Of a stretch of DNA of 64,000 bases, positions 55,222 to 64,000 are shown piece by piece (within the stretch, counting starts at the first letter, position 1; each line of letters opens with the position of its first letter). The notes under the pieces were generated by a model. It had not been told where the DNA came from, searched no databases, and saw only the letters and a list, made by a program, of their open reading frames with translations. A program made the translations under genes and the position numbers. This DNA comes from Sinorhizobium medicae (GTDB lineage: Bacteria; Pseudomonadota; Alphaproteobacteria; Rhizobiales; Rhizobiaceae), in the NCBI RefSeq assembly GCF_007827695.1, contig NZ_VITA01000021.1:26638-90637 (forward strand), given 5' to 3'.

Positions 55222-55653
55222 ATGGCCAAGGACCTGTCGAAGCGGCTTCTCGCCATCGTGGATGCGCTGCCGCTGCGGCCGGGCATGCGCGTGCTGGAGA
55301 TCGGCTGCGGGCCTGGTGCAATGGCCCGTGAGATCGCGGGGCGGATTGGCGGCGGGCACGTTCTCGCCATTGACCGATCCGCCAAAGTGATCGAGCAGGC
55401 ACGATCCGCATCGCAGGCGGAGATTGAATCCGGAAGGCTGAGCTTGCGCCAGGTTACCGCTGAGGAATTCGAGCTGGGAGCGGGTGAGATGCCGTACGAT
55501 ATCGCAGTCGCCGTGCGCGTCGGTGCTCTGGACGGACGCCACCCCGAAGCGGGGCGACGGGCGAAACGCCGTGTTGCGGCGGCGTTGACGCCGGAAGGAC
55601 AACTGTTCATCGACGGAGGCGATCCACTGCGCACGCTCTTGCTGGACGATTGA
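55222..55653 (+). CDS. Small SAM-dependent methyltransferase
   Basis: A 143-aa class I methyltransferase. AAGGAGA precedes ATG 55222. The SAM-binding motif is VLEIGCGPGAMAREIA (about 24-39), the acidic end of strand 2 is HVLAIDRSAKVI, and the later strands are PYDIAVAVRVGALDGRHPEAG and AAALTPEGQLFIDGGDPL. It lacks an added substrate domain but looks complete for this short family rather than truncated. It follows the dead Lrp gene. The target (small molecule or macromolecule) is unknown. Confidence 0.85.
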   Translation: MAKDLSKRLLAIVDALPLRPGMRVLEIGCGPGAMAREIAGRIGGGHVLAIDRSAKVIEQARSASQAEIESGRLSLRQVTAEEFELGAGEMPYDIAVAVRVGALDGRHPEAGRRAKRRVAAALTPEGQLFIDGGDPLRTLLLDD

Positions 55654-55993
55654 TCGTTCTTTCACCATTGTCTTGCGGCATTCGCATTTCGTACAACGCT
55701 CAAGTTCTGCGGCAGGTATGCAGTCAGGCCCTCTGCCCAGAGCGTCTTTTTGTACCGGCGGCCGCTTCGACCCGCTCGGCCAACGTCGGCTTTTTCGTGT
55801 GAGACCATCGTTAGCATCTTGGCTGGACCTTCCGGCATTCGACGGCAGGAGACGCCGGGCCCGTTGTAGCATGGCCAGCTTACTGCTTTCTCTTGCCGCC
55901 GGTCACCTTCGCCGGATCACCGTTAAGATAGTGTCGACCGTGGCTCGGCATTTAGCCTCCGCGACATCAACCCGAGAGCGTCACGCAGGCCAC
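55654..55993. other. Gap with no recognised gene
   Basis: About 340 bases between convergent genes. Frames on both strands are accidental extensions of neighbours. No terminator was identified. Confidence 0.4.
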
Positions 55994-56620
55994 TCAATCG
56001 GCTGCGAAGCAGTAGAAGAGACCGTCTCCGCCTGTAGTCTTGAACGCCTCGATTGAGCAGCCGCCTCGCGTCGAATGCGAAGAGTTCCAGGATTTGGCTG
56101 CGGCGGAATCGTCCAATCCGGTGCGATCGCTGTGGCCCACCATAGCAGCACCCTCCGCACCTCCCATGGTCCAGTTTCCGCATGTTTCCGGCGCAGCACT
56201 TCCATCGACCTTAGAGCCAGTCAGTATGTCGTGCCGGTTAGGATTGTCGCCGCGGCCGGGAATGATTTCACCTTTCTCGTTGAGAGCGGTTTGCTTCGTT
56301 ATGTTATTGCCATCACTGTGAAGCGAGGCGACATCGTCGGCGATCTTTTTACCCTTGGCGTTGTGCCAGGGGCCGGCGCCAATCCGGTCTTTGGCGTTCT
56401 CGCTATCGGTGGAAAGATACGCTCTCCAGGTTTTGCCCGTGGAGCCGGACGCCGTTGCCAGAGTATTGCAATAGGCGTCAGCCCCAGTGAGCCCTCCCAG
56501 ATCACCGCCCTTTCCCGGGTTGGCACTGGTGACGAAGAAGCTCATGGTGGGTTCTTGGGCGCCCGCCGCGAGCGGCGACAAAAACAAGGCGGTCAGGACC
56601 AAAGCAAGCCTGCGTATCAT
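55994..56620 (-). CDS. Secreted lectin-like protein
   Basis: A 208-aa exported protein. GGAGGAAC precedes the ATG, and the signal peptide is MIRRLALVLTALFLSPLAAGAQE. The mature part reads MSFFVTSANPGKGGDLGGLTGADAYCNTLA, TWRAYLSTDSENAKDRIGAGPW, CGNWTMGG and GGDGLFYCFAAD with four Cys, resembling the C-type-lectin or endostatin-like fold proteins found in rhizobia and relatives. It would lie in the periplasm or outside the cell and could bind carbohydrate. The name is by resemblance; no ligand is implied. Confidence 0.85.
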   Translation of the reverse strand: MIRRLALVLTALFLSPLAAGAQEPTMSFFVTSANPGKGGDLGGLTGADAYCNTLATASGSTGKTWRAYLSTDSENAKDRIGAGPWHNAKGKKIADDVASLHSDGNNITKQTALNEKGEIIPGRGDNPNRHDILTGSKVDGSAAPETCGNWTMGGAEGAAMVGHSDRTGLDDSAAAKSWNSSHSTRGGCSIEAFKTTGGDGLFYCFAAD

Positions 56621-56804
56621 GACGTTCCTCCCAGATATTCGCCGTCAAGCATATCGCTGTAGCCTGCCGACGCAAACTCGAAATCTTGTGACCCACCGGT
56701 TCCCAACAGGCGAGGCTTTGGCGAAGATATGGGAGCGCCGGCAAGCATGCAGGTTACGTTTCGAACCTAGACCTCGGACTCTAAGCTTCAAGACAGGCAC
56801 CGTT

Positions 56805-57707
56805 CTACCAGTTGTACCTAGTCGCGCTCTGGCGGATCAGCTCGATGAGAACGCGCAGTTTGGCTGGCATGTGGCGGCGTTGGGCGAAGTAAAGGCTGAG
56901 CCCCGCGTAATGGGGAGACCAGTCTTCCAAAACGGGAATGAGATTGCCTGAAGCAATATGTGGCGCAAGCGCGTGCTCACCCAGAAAGGCGAGGCCGAAG
57001 CCGGCAAGAGCTGCCTCCAGGATAAGGTCAGACCCGTCGAACGTTAGGTGACCGGTGACAGCAATCGACTGTGTTTCGCCTCGCTTTTCAAACTCCCAGC
57101 GATAAAACCTCCCGCTCGTCATGCGCATCTGGATACAGATGTGTTGCGAAAGATCACCCGGCACGACTGGCTTTTGACGACCGTCGAAATAGCGTGGGGA
57201 TCCAACGACGACAGAACGCATTTTGGGGATGATCGGCACGGCAACCATGTCGGGTGAGATCGAATCCGTCAGGCGGATGCCGGCATCGAATCCCTTACCG
57301 ATTACATCGACAAGCGCATTCTCGGTAACGACCTCTATATCGACCTCTGGGTATCGGCGGCTATACTCGAGAATAAGCGGCTGCAGCAGAATGCGCGCTG
57401 CGCCCGGCGCCATATTCAGACGAAGTCTCCCGGAAGGACGCTCTGAATGTTCGCCCACATTCTCGATGGCTTTCTCGAGCGTCTGCAGCGCCGGCGCAAT
57501 CTCAGACAGGAATTGCTCGCCAGCCGCAGACAAGGCCACGCTACGCGTGGTGCGGTTGAACAGCCTGACGGCAAGGCGCTCCTCAAGCGCGGCGATCGCA
57601 TGGCTCAAGGCCGATGACGACATACCAAGCTCTCGCGCTGCTGGCCGGAACCCGCCGTGACGCGCAACTGCGGCAACGGCTTCTAGCTCGACGAGGCTTG
57701 CCCTCAT
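56805..57707 (-). CDS. LysR-family transcriptional regulator
   Basis: About 300 aa. The N-terminal winged helix is MRASLVELEAVAAVARHGGFRPAARELGMSSSALSHAIAALEERLAVRLFNRTTRSVALSAAGEQFL. The substrate-binding domain follows (GRLRLNMAPGAARILLQPLILEYSRRYPEVDIEVV, DAGIRLTDSISPDMVAVPI, AALAGFGLAFL). ATG 57707 fits the family's usual start, though the frame continues upstream to TTG 57746. It is divergent from the aldehyde dehydrogenase gene with about 110 bases between, the classic arrangement for a LysR protein that controls its neighbour and itself. The inducer is unknown. Confidence 0.93.
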   Translation of the reverse strand: MRASLVELEAVAAVARHGGFRPAARELGMSSSALSHAIAALEERLAVRLFNRTTRSVALSAAGEQFLSEIAPALQTLEKAIENVGEHSERPSGRLRLNMAPGAARILLQPLILEYSRRYPEVDIEVVTENALVDVIGKGFDAGIRLTDSISPDMVAVPIIPKMRSVVVGSPRYFDGRQKPVVPGDLSQHICIQMRMTSGRFYRWEFEKRGETQSIAVTGHLTFDGSDLILEAALAGFGLAFLGEHALAPHIASGNLIPVLEDWSPHYAGLSLYFAQRRHMPAKLRVLIELIRQSATRYNW

Positions 57708-57815
57708 TGCGCGATCCAGTTCATCAGCGCGTCCAATTTTGTCCAACTACCCGCAACACCTAGCGCATGCCATTTTTGCTGTGAAGTCATCTCGAGCTTT
57801 CACAGGAGAAGAAAC

Positions 57816-59231
57816 GTGCACATCATCGATCGAACCTACATCGACGGCAAGTTCATCGAGCCTCATGGGGACGAATGGGCGCCACTGTTCAATCCGGCGA
57901 CCGAAGATCAAATTGGTAGCGTGCGGCTCGCGGACGCGCAGGACGCAGACCGTGCGGTCGCCGCCGCCAAAAGGGCATTTTCGACCTTCTCGAATACGGC
58001 GAAGGAAGAGCGGATCGACATGCTGAACCGCTTGCATGCTGCGGTATTGGCGCGAACCGACGATCTCGCCTGCGCCATGCGCGAAGAATATGGCGCGCCA
58101 TCCAATTTCATCGGCTTTTCTGCACCAAGGGCAGGCATGGTCTTTCTGGAGATGGCAAGAACGCTGAAAGACTATGAATTTCGACGTCGGATGGGAAGCG
58201 CCGACGTGGAGATGCGGCCCTCAGGGGTTGCCGTCGCGATCACGCCCTGGAACAGCAATTATAGTTTTATCTGCGGCAAGCTATCTGCCGCCATTGCTGC
58301 CGGCGCAACGATGGTGATCAAACCATCGGAAAAGAGCGCTCTTCAGACCCAGGTGATCACCGAGTGCCTTCATGCTGCGGGCCTGCCCGATGGCATATTC
58401 AATATTGTTACCGGATACGGAAACGTCGTTGGCGCGGCTCTGACGACCCACCGCGACGTTTCGAAAATCACCTTCACAGGTTCCACAGCGACCGGGCGCC
58501 GGATCGTCCAAACCGCCGCAGCCACCATGAAGCGTGTCACCATGGAACTCGGCGGCAAATGTCCGACTGTCATTCTGGACGACGCCGATCTTGAGGTCGT
58601 CATCCCGCAGGTGCTGGCAGCAGGGTTCCGAAACAGCGGGCAGGCATGCATCGCCGGAACTCGCATCCTCGCTCCTGAAAGCAGACTCAACGAGATCGAG
58701 GAACGTCTCAGCCACACGGTCAGGGAGTTCAGGGCAGGATACCCTGCAGACGACCAGGTCCAAGTAGGTCCAATGGTAAGCCAAAAGCAGTGGGATCGCG
58801 TACAAAGCTATATCCGATTAGGACAGGAAGAAGGTGCCAGACTGCTTGCAGGCGGCGAAGGTCGGCCGGAAGGGCTTCACCGCGGCTGGTTCGTTAAACC
58901 GACCATCTTTACCGGCGTTCGCAACGACATGCGCATCGCCCGCGAAGAGATCTTTGGACCGGTTCTCTCACTGATCCCCTATAGGGATGAGGAAGACGCC
59001 ATCGCAATCGCAAACGATACCGATTACGGCTTGCAGGCGCACGTCTTTTCCTCTGATGTCGAGCGGGCGAAACGCGTCGCGAACCAGATCGAAGCAGGCC
59101 GCGTGTTCATCAACGATGCGCCGCATGACCCGCTGGCACCCTTTGGCGGCTTCAAGCAATCCGGTATCGGGAGAGAATTCGGTGTGTTCGGACTCGAGGC
59201 ATTTCTCGAACCTCGCGCCGTACTGTCATGA
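57816..59231 (+). CDS. NAD(P)-dependent aldehyde dehydrogenase
   Basis: A 471-aa aldehyde dehydrogenase. AGGAGAAG precedes GTG 57816. The cofactor region has TPWNSNYSFICGKLSAAIAAGATMVIKPSE and FTGSTATGRRI. The general base is E244 (MELGGK) and the catalytic Cys is C278 (NSGQACIAG). The C-terminal EEIFGPVLSLIPY and PFGGFKQSGIGREFG motifs are complete, so it should be active. It oxidises an aldehyde to a carboxylate in the cytoplasm. The divergent LysR gene probably regulates it. A hairpin follows the stop. Confidence 0.94.
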   Translation: MHIIDRTYIDGKFIEPHGDEWAPLFNPATEDQIGSVRLADAQDADRAVAAAKRAFSTFSNTAKEERIDMLNRLHAAVLARTDDLACAMREEYGAPSNFIGFSAPRAGMVFLEMARTLKDYEFRRRMGSADVEMRPSGVAVAITPWNSNYSFICGKLSAAIAAGATMVIKPSEKSALQTQVITECLHAAGLPDGIFNIVTGYGNVVGAALTTHRDVSKITFTGSTATGRRIVQTAAATMKRVTMELGGKCPTVILDDADLEVVIPQVLAAGFRNSGQACIAGTRILAPESRLNEIEERLSHTVREFRAGYPADDQVQVGPMVSQKQWDRVQSYIRLGQEEGARLLAGGEGRPEGLHRGWFVKPTIFTGVRNDMRIAREEIFGPVLSLIPYRDEEDAIAIANDTDYGLQAHVFSSDVERAKRVANQIEAGRVFINDAPHDPLAPFGGFKQSGIGREFGVFGLEAFLEPRAVLS

Positions 59232-59238
59232 CGATATA

Positions 59239-59270
59239 AATACTGCGCAGCTAGAGGGCTGCGCGGTATT
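59239..59270 (+). terminator. Terminator-like hairpin after the aldehyde dehydrogenase gene
   Basis: AATACTGCGCAGC (59239-59251) pairs with GCTGCGCGGTATT (59258-59270) with a single T-G wobble, eight bases after the stop. An AT-rich tail (ATATTC) follows in place of a full T-run. Confidence 0.65.
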
Positions 59271-59369
59271 ATATTCAGTACCCCCCGGCGACCTTGCGGT
59301 CGAGGAAGTCGTGAATGAGCGGCGTCGCCACACTAACGAAATGACCGGAGAACTTCGACACAGGCTCTC

Positions 59370-59949
59370 AAAAGTGACGCGGCGTACGTCTCCTCTACCC
59401 TCTCCGGCATCAAGAGACCGGTCGCTCTAGTTGGACATTCATATGGCGGCCACGTTATTTCCGGCGCGGCAGTTGGACATGACAACGTGAAAGCTTTGGT
59501 ATACGTGGCGGCTTTTGCTCCGGAAGCTGGCGAAAGTGCCATTAAACTCAGCGAGAAATTTCCCGGAAGCACCTCCGGTCCCACGCCCGCCGACCCAGTA
59601 GCCTTGCCTGACGGCGGTCATGATCTCTATATCGAGCAGATGAAGTTCCGCAAACAATTCGCGGGCGACCTGCCCCTTAAGGAAGCCAAGCAAATGGCCG
59701 CAAGTCAACGGCCAGTCGCGGAGGCTGCCCCTAAGGAACCTGCCGGGGAGCCTGCCGAAAACGATCCGTCGTAGTTTGTGTACGGCGACGCACAAAAATA
59801 TTCCGCCCAAGGCGCTGAAATGGATGGCAGAACGCGCGAAGTCGAAAGACACCGTCGTTGTGAAGGGCCGCTCGCATGTAGCGATGGTCTCTCATCCGAA
59901 TATTGTGGCGGGTCTGACCGAAAAGACCGCCAAGACCGCTTCCAACTAA
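59370..59949 (+). pseudogene. Alpha/beta hydrolase, broken
   Basis: The plus strand reads SGIKRPVALVGHSYGGHVISGAAVGHDNVKALVYVAAFAPEAGES, containing the nucleophile Ser in GHSYGG, and runs in frame to about 59770. A frameshift then leads to ALKWMAERAKSKDTVVVKGRSHVAMVSHPNIVAGLTEKTA, with the catalytic His in RSHVAM and a stop at 59947. The first 80 or so residues of a normal hydrolase are missing. A hairpin follows the stop. The gene is dead or expressed only as fragments. Confidence 0.75.
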
Positions 59950-59955
59950 CCCTCC

Positions 59956-59981
59956 GCCTCCGGCATCCGATTGCCGGAGGC
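59956..59981 (+). terminator. Terminator-like hairpin after the hydrolase remnant
   Basis: GCCTCCGGCA (59956-59965) and TGCCGGAGGC (59972-59981) pair perfectly with a six-base loop, seven bases after the remnant's stop. There is no T-run directly after it. Confidence 0.65.
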
Positions 59982-60603
59982 TCAGTATCCGCGGCGTGTC
60001 ACCCTAGACGGTAGTGGGGGCCTCTTTTTTTGGGCTGTCCGGCGTTCTAAAGGTCGCGGTCATGCCGAATGGCCTATTACCACCGCCGAACGGTTGATCG
60101 GACGCCACCACGCGCCCTGCCCCTGTAAGTTCGATGTCGCAGCATCGGCCGGTTGCCGTAACGTTGAACGGCTCAGGTTCAATCGCAATGATTGCCCCCA
60201 AGTGTTACCGGCACAGCGTTTACCAAAAGCTCCGTTTTAGGCCGGAAGCTGTCAGCGGCCATCCGCGTGCTCTTCTTCCGCATCACTTACAAGATCAGTG
60301 CGAAATAATATCGATCTGCCGCGCTAGAGACACACGCTGAAGATCTCACGCCGCGACTGAGCTCCCCTCATGCCAGCTCTCACGGAGAACCCGGGATCCT
60401 TCCACCCTTCTTCCCAAAGGATCTATGGGCGGCCAGATCATTCTGCCCTTGCGGGAACTGCTATGCCAAGCCCACATACGAGTTTCGTTTGCACGACACA
60501 TCTTGGTAATTGGCTGCTGAGTAAAGCACGGTCAGGGTTAATGCTGGGGGATTGGCAATGCGCTATGGCCGCCGCAATAAACGGCGACCACTGGGTAAGT
60601 ATG
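59982..60603. other. Gap with no recognised gene
   Basis: About 620 bases between the hairpin and the epoxide hydrolase stop. A run of seven T at 60026-60032 is not preceded by a clear stem. Short frames only. Confidence 0.4.
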
Positions 60604-61881
60604 TTAGCGCATGGTCCGGAACGCCGCCCGAACTTCCTCCGTGAAGATTGTAGGCTGCTCCCATGCGGCAAAGTGGCCGCCGTTCGGAACCTTATTGAAA
60701 TAGATGAGGTTGCCAAAAGCCCGCTCAGTCCAAGATTTTGGAGCTTGATAGATTTCTCCCGGAAAGACACTAACTGCGACGGGAACAGAAGGTATCTTTT
60801 CAAGCGCATTGAAGTTGTTGGTGTGGTCTTCCCAGTAAATCTTGGCAGACGAGGCACCCGTCTCAGTAAACCAATACAGCGAAATGTCATCAAGCATTTC
60901 GTCGCGTGTAAGGACCTTTTCGGGCTGCTTGTTGCTATACGTCCACTCAGCGAACTTGTCATACATCCAAGCGGCCATTCCGATCGGCGAATCTACGAGC
61001 GAATAGCCAATTGTCTGAGGTCTTGTGACCATCATTTGTGCGTACGCGGCGCTGCCACGATAGAAAATCGCGAGCTTGTCGAAACATGCACGCTCCTCAT
61101 CGGTGAGATCAGCGGGTGCGGGAGCTCCGGCGGCCAGAATTGGCACGATCTCTTTGGGAACGATTGCGGGCATGTTGAGGTGAATACCAATAAGACCAGG
61201 AACGTTCTGGTGCGCCATGCGCTGAGAGATGACCGATCCGCAATCACCGCCCTGAGAGACGAACCTTTCATATCCCAATCGGTTCATGAGCGTGCCCCAG
61301 GCGCGACCGATATGGTCCGAACCCCAGCCGCGGACGTTCGGCTTTCCCGAGAAGCCAAAGCCAGGAATCGACGGAACTACCAGATGGAATGCGTCCTCCT
61401 CTGTGCCACCATGCGCGGTGGGATTTGTCAACGGATCAATGACTTTGAGCATCTCCAGCACTGAGCCGGGCCAACCATGCGTCATAATCAGCGGCAGGGC
61501 GTCTTCGTGTTTTGAGCGGACGTGAATAAAGTGAATGTCGAGGCCCTCTATTTCTGTAATAAACATTGGCAGCGCGTTGAGTTGTGCTTCGACTTTTCGC
61601 CAGTCGTAGCCATCTGCCCAATAGTCGACGAGACTACGCAGACGATCGAGCTGGACTCCTTGGGAATCATCTGCAACGTTCTCCCTTGCGGGCCAGCGAG
61701 CCACGGCAAGCCGCTGTCTGAGTTCCTGTATCGCGCTGTCGGGAATATTGACTTTAAAGGGTCGGATCTCGTCCGCCGCACTACTGGCAGCAAACGACAT
61801 GGGGGGCTTCAACATGGATGCCGCGCTGACAATCGCGGCAGCCGCCATAAAACCGCGTCGGCTCAAGGAATTAGACGACAT
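60604..61881 (-). CDS. Tat-exported epoxide hydrolase
   Basis: A 425-aa alpha/beta hydrolase of the epoxide-hydrolase family. A twin-arginine signal (SLSRRGFMAAAAIVSAASM) begins the protein, and cleavage is likely near residue 32, so it is exported folded. The N-terminal EHN segment (FKVNIPDSAIQELRQRLAVARWP) is typical of the family. The oxyanion motif is HGWPG (about 135), the nucleophile is D213 in SQGGDCGS, and the late His is in PNGGHFAAWEQP. GGAG precedes ATG 61881. It would open epoxides to diols in the periplasm. The neighbours are decayed, so no pathway is suggested. Confidence 0.92.
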   Translation of the reverse strand: MSSNSLSRRGFMAAAAIVSAASMLKPPMSFAASSAADEIRPFKVNIPDSAIQELRQRLAVARWPARENVADDSQGVQLDRLRSLVDYWADGYDWRKVEAQLNALPMFITEIEGLDIHFIHVRSKHEDALPLIMTHGWPGSVLEMLKVIDPLTNPTAHGGTEEDAFHLVVPSIPGFGFSGKPNVRGWGSDHIGRAWGTLMNRLGYERFVSQGGDCGSVISQRMAHQNVPGLIGIHLNMPAIVPKEIVPILAAGAPAPADLTDEERACFDKLAIFYRGSAAYAQMMVTRPQTIGYSLVDSPIGMAAWMYDKFAEWTYSNKQPEKVLTRDEMLDDISLYWFTETGASSAKIYWEDHTNNFNALEKIPSVPVAVSVFPGEIYQAPKSWTERAFGNLIYFNKVPNGGHFAAWEQPTIFTEEVRAAFRTMR

Positions 61882-63232
61882 AGAAAGACTCCATTTGAGT
61901 TAAAAAACGACTCCCAAGCTGTGCTCTCCAGATGTATCGCCGATGTTCAACAATCAACGCAGAATTGTATCTTCGCATGTCTCAGCAACGGCTGCGTACA
62001 TTGCCTGACAAATTCCAGTACTGGGTTCAGAGAAGCCCTTCGGAAAGGCCGAAGGATCGCGCGGCCAATGCAATGCTCGACGCTAGATCAGTCTCATCGT
62101 CGGGATGGCGCTCAACTTCGCTTGGGCGCCTTCGGCATCTCCGACGGAATCGATGCAGATCTCGAAAATATTGCGTACCTCCGGTTCAGCGGGATCTGCC
62201 ATGACCGCTCAGTCTAATCCGTTCCGCCTCCCCGGCCATATCGCACATTCGGAGCCTTTACTGCGATTCGGGTCGCCAGACCCGCGTAACCTTGCGACTC
62301 ACCCATGGAAGCCTTCCACGTTTCGGACTATCGCCTGAAGAAGCTGTCGGCCTGTCGCCAATCCGATTCGCATCGGTATGATCACACCTGCAGGCTGGAA
62401 GACCGGCTCATGGCGCAGATGCGTGAGCTCGAGCAGCAGCATGAATCGCGGGACCGCAAGACATATCTTCCCCCTTCGAGCGCTTCGAGTGGATCTTCTG
62501 CGTTCGCCTCACACGCGGGGGCAAACGAACCGCAATCACGCTTTCTGACGCACTCACCCGCGTGCCTTGCACTCCGTAACCTGAGCGGCGCATTCGACGG
62601 CATCGTCATTCTATTGCGAGAGCTGGCGACCGCCTTTTCGTGGTCGGGCACCGCCATCATTGGCATCGACTATGCTTTGAAAGCAGGTGGAGCACCTGAT
62701 AACCGCTTCGCCATCTGCAGCCAGGTATTCGGTGCGGAAGGCTCTGGACTTGTGTTCGTCGTCTTCAATGCGTTCTGACGCGGAGAACGTCGAACTCGTC
62801 CATGTGCAGCAAAATTGCAGCTGGAGCGGATATCTCATCTCAGCCCCTCAGCATCCGCATGGTCGCAGCACTGCATTTCAACTCGGGCTACATGAGACTC
62901 TGCTCTGGGCACAGGGCAATCTCCGTGTGGTTGCGGATGGTAAAGACCATTACAAGGAGGATAAGGGCATGTCCAAACCTACCTTGCTCCGCACTCCTAC
63001 GCGGTACGCCTGTTCATGTGACTCGACTCGTCATTAACAACGTCGGTGCATAACCACACTATGGATGTTGGCGTGCATGGCGCTGCCGCGCTATCTCGGA
63101 GATACGCTTATGACGGCGTTCCGATCGCGGAAATAGCCCACGCAGCCTGCCTTAGTTGCACGAATTTTAGCAGGTGACCTGCGACGCGTGGGAGTACGCA
63201 AGTGCGCTTCAAGGTGATCGGGAGGTGCTGCA
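61882..63232. other. Long gap with only doubtful frames
   Basis: About 1.35 kb. Plus-strand frames (for example 62305-62778) and minus-strand frames (62382-62666) overlap without ribosome binding sites. A tiny 22-codon frame at 62969-63037 has AAGGAGG upstream and may be the start of a lost gene. No family was recognised; it is probably decayed sequence. Confidence 0.45.
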
Positions 63233-63439
63233 TCACATACGTTCCGCCGCCGCGGCGAGGCCTGCAGCGTCGCGTACTCCAGACTGATAGGCACCAATCA
63301 GCCTCGCTGCGAGTATTGCAGCCTCCTCGGACTTCAGTGGTAAGGCCCGCAATTGCAGTTCGTTAAGGAAAATGCCTTCGATCAACTCGAGCTCGTCAGG
63401 CCCTAGTGGATCAAGGGTGGATACTCTTTGGGGTCTCAT
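63233..63439 (-). CDS. Small conserved-looking protein, 68 aa
   Basis: A short protein of unknown function. GGGAGGAGAG lies just before the ATG on the minus strand, an excellent ribosome binding site. The protein reads as helices: PLGPDELELIEGIFLNELQLR, SEEAAILAARLIGAYQSG and RDAAGLAAAAERM. It has no signal peptide or membrane segment. A second, decayed copy of its C-terminus is found 10.4 kb away at about 52783-52820, which supports its reality as a gene family on this replicon. It is divergent from the interrupted Crp/Fnr-type gene and could be a small regulator or partner; nothing proves this. Confidence 0.75.
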   Translation of the reverse strand: MRPQRVSTLDPLGPDELELIEGIFLNELQLRALPLKSEEAAILAARLIGAYQSGVRDAAGLAAAAERM

Positions 63440-63705
63440 TAGCTCTCCTCCCGGGACTGGCGACCGCCTCGGGGAAAGTCTACGCGTCTTTGTCTACATG
63501 GCGAGTCAATACTTCGCCCCGAGGACAAAGCGTCCGGAAACGTACGTTCACCGTCGGATTGGAGACGACTGGCCTTTCAGAATGCTGCTGCTTGCACATA
63601 GTCGATGGGCAGCCGGCATGCTAGAGTTATGTAACATGATCCGCAATTTTTGGCAGAAAGATGCCGACTGAGCCGCGGCCCCCGGCTCCCATTGAGGGGA
63701 AGGCA

Positions 63706-63910
63706 ATGGCAATTCCAGTCCAAGCTGCGGTTGACAACCAGTTGTTGGACTTGCTTCCGGAGCCCGACCATAACCAGATTGCTCCTGACCTCGCCTATGT
63801 CAAAGTGGCTAGGGGCGCTCTTATTGCTAAGGCCGGCGCCCCCATAGACCATGTTTATTATCTCACGTCCGGGGTTGGCTCCCTGGTCGCCTCGACGCCT
63901 GAGGGTGATC
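63706..63910 (+). pseudogene. Crp/Fnr-type regulator interrupted by an IS
   Basis: GAGGGGAAGG precedes ATG 63706. The frame reads MAIPVQAAVDNQLLDLLPEPDHNQIAPDLAYVKVARGALIAKAGAPIDHVYYLTSGVGSLVASTPEGD, the cyclic-nucleotide-binding-type N-terminus of a Crp/Fnr regulator. The coding similarity stops at 63910, exactly where an IS3-like end begins. The sensor strands and the DNA-binding domain are cut off, or lie beyond the IS outside the window. Confidence 0.8.
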
Positions 63911-64000
63911 TGAACCCTTCAAACTGGACCAGTTTTGGTTAGAGTTTTCCGGTGCATTTTCCTGGCTGGGAAAGGAACGGAAGACGATGAAGGTATCGCA
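63911..64000 (+). mobile_element. Left end of an IS3-family element, running off the window
   Basis: TGAACCCTTCAAACTGGACC at 63911 looks like an IS3-family (IS407-like) terminal sequence. GGAACGGAAG then precedes ATG 63987, whose first codons (MKVS) match the usual start of orfA in that group. The element interrupts the Crp/Fnr-type gene. Its right end and target duplication lie outside. Confidence 0.65.
63987..64000 (+). CDS. IS3-family OrfA, partial at the window edge
   Basis: Only four codons (MKVS) and part of the next are visible. The ribosome binding site AAAGGAACGG and the position about 76 bases inside the element end fit orfA of an IS407-group element. The identification depends on sequence outside the window. 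Confidence 0.45.

Noticed and set aside
60370..61464. A 364-codon plus-strand frame opposite the epoxide hydrolase gene
   Set aside because: The minus-strand protein has a complete Tat signal and catalytic residues; the plus frame is a shadow.
62305..62778. A 157-codon plus-strand frame in the 61.9-63.2 kb gap
   Set aside because: No ribosome binding site, no recognisable motif, and overlapping frames on the other strand.
1..64000. CRISPR arrays, tRNA and rRNA genes
   Set aside because: No regularly spaced direct repeats and no tRNA or rRNA-like sequences were noticed on reading; tRNAscan and CRISPR-finder runs would be decisive.

Overview
The window is GC-rich DNA whose gene repertoire points to an alphaproteobacterium of the Rhizobiales. 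Evidence for this includes HWE-type histidine kinases, a KaiC-like ATPase beside an HWE kinase, a CUT2 sugar ABC system with a LacI regulator, and IS3, IS110, ISL3 and IS91 type elements. The many decayed genes and insertion-sequence scraps suggest an accessory replicon such as a megaplasmid or chromid. That is inference; no replication, transfer, tRNA or rRNA gene was seen.

Layout. 0.1-2.1 kb: an unrecognised protein and a GNAT acetyltransferase. 2.4-7.6 kb: a CheB-CheR-PAS-HWE hybrid kinase with an overlapping receiver-only regulator, and a divergent stand-alone CheB-like protein. 8.3-10.1 kb: a subtilisin-like protease overlapping a small possible inhibitor/chaperone. 11.2-19.6 kb: an MscS-type channel, a frameshifted outer-membrane protein, an octaheme cytochrome c with TPRs, a periplasmic HAD phosphatase and a sulfatase, all on the minus strand. 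20.1-22.1 kb: a truncated adenylate cyclase, a defective IS3-family element and a second IS3 orfA remnant. 22.1-27.3 kb: an OmpA-DUF2092-like protein, an ISL3 remnant and a KaiC-like/HWE kinase/receiver operon. 27.7-28.9 kb: ISL3 and IS110 remnants.

28.9-41.0 kb is the best-preserved block. A LacI regulator is divergent from a ten-gene catabolic and transport operon: Gfo/Idh dehydrogenase, sugar isomerase/epimerase, DUF4432 epimerase-like protein, SDR, CaiB-type CoA-transferase, a solute-binding-like protein with no signal peptide, crotonase, and CUT2 permease, binding protein and ATPase. A 19-bp sequence occurs twice in the divergent intergenic region and is a good LacI operator candidate. 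The gene mix suggests import of a sugar-like compound, oxidation/isomerisation, and at least one CoA-thioester step.

41.2-42.4 kb holds a third HWE kinase. 42.9-46.3 kb holds an AraC regulator followed by a compact cassette of unrecognised genes: two diverged paralogues, a small protein with a His/Cys arrangement like a caspase-type fold, and a 79-residue protein. This cassette is the strongest candidate for an undescribed system. 46.5-50.6 kb is a graveyard of LysR, hydrolase, glycosyltransferase, CopZ, IS91 and recombinase pieces around one intact GNAT gene. 51.0-62 kb carries a CadC-like TPR regulator, an MBL hydrolase, a small methyltransferase, a secreted lectin-like protein, a LysR/aldehyde dehydrogenase pair and a Tat-exported epoxide hydrolase, with broken genes between them. 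The window ends in a Crp/Fnr-type gene cut by a fresh IS3-family insertion that runs off the right edge.
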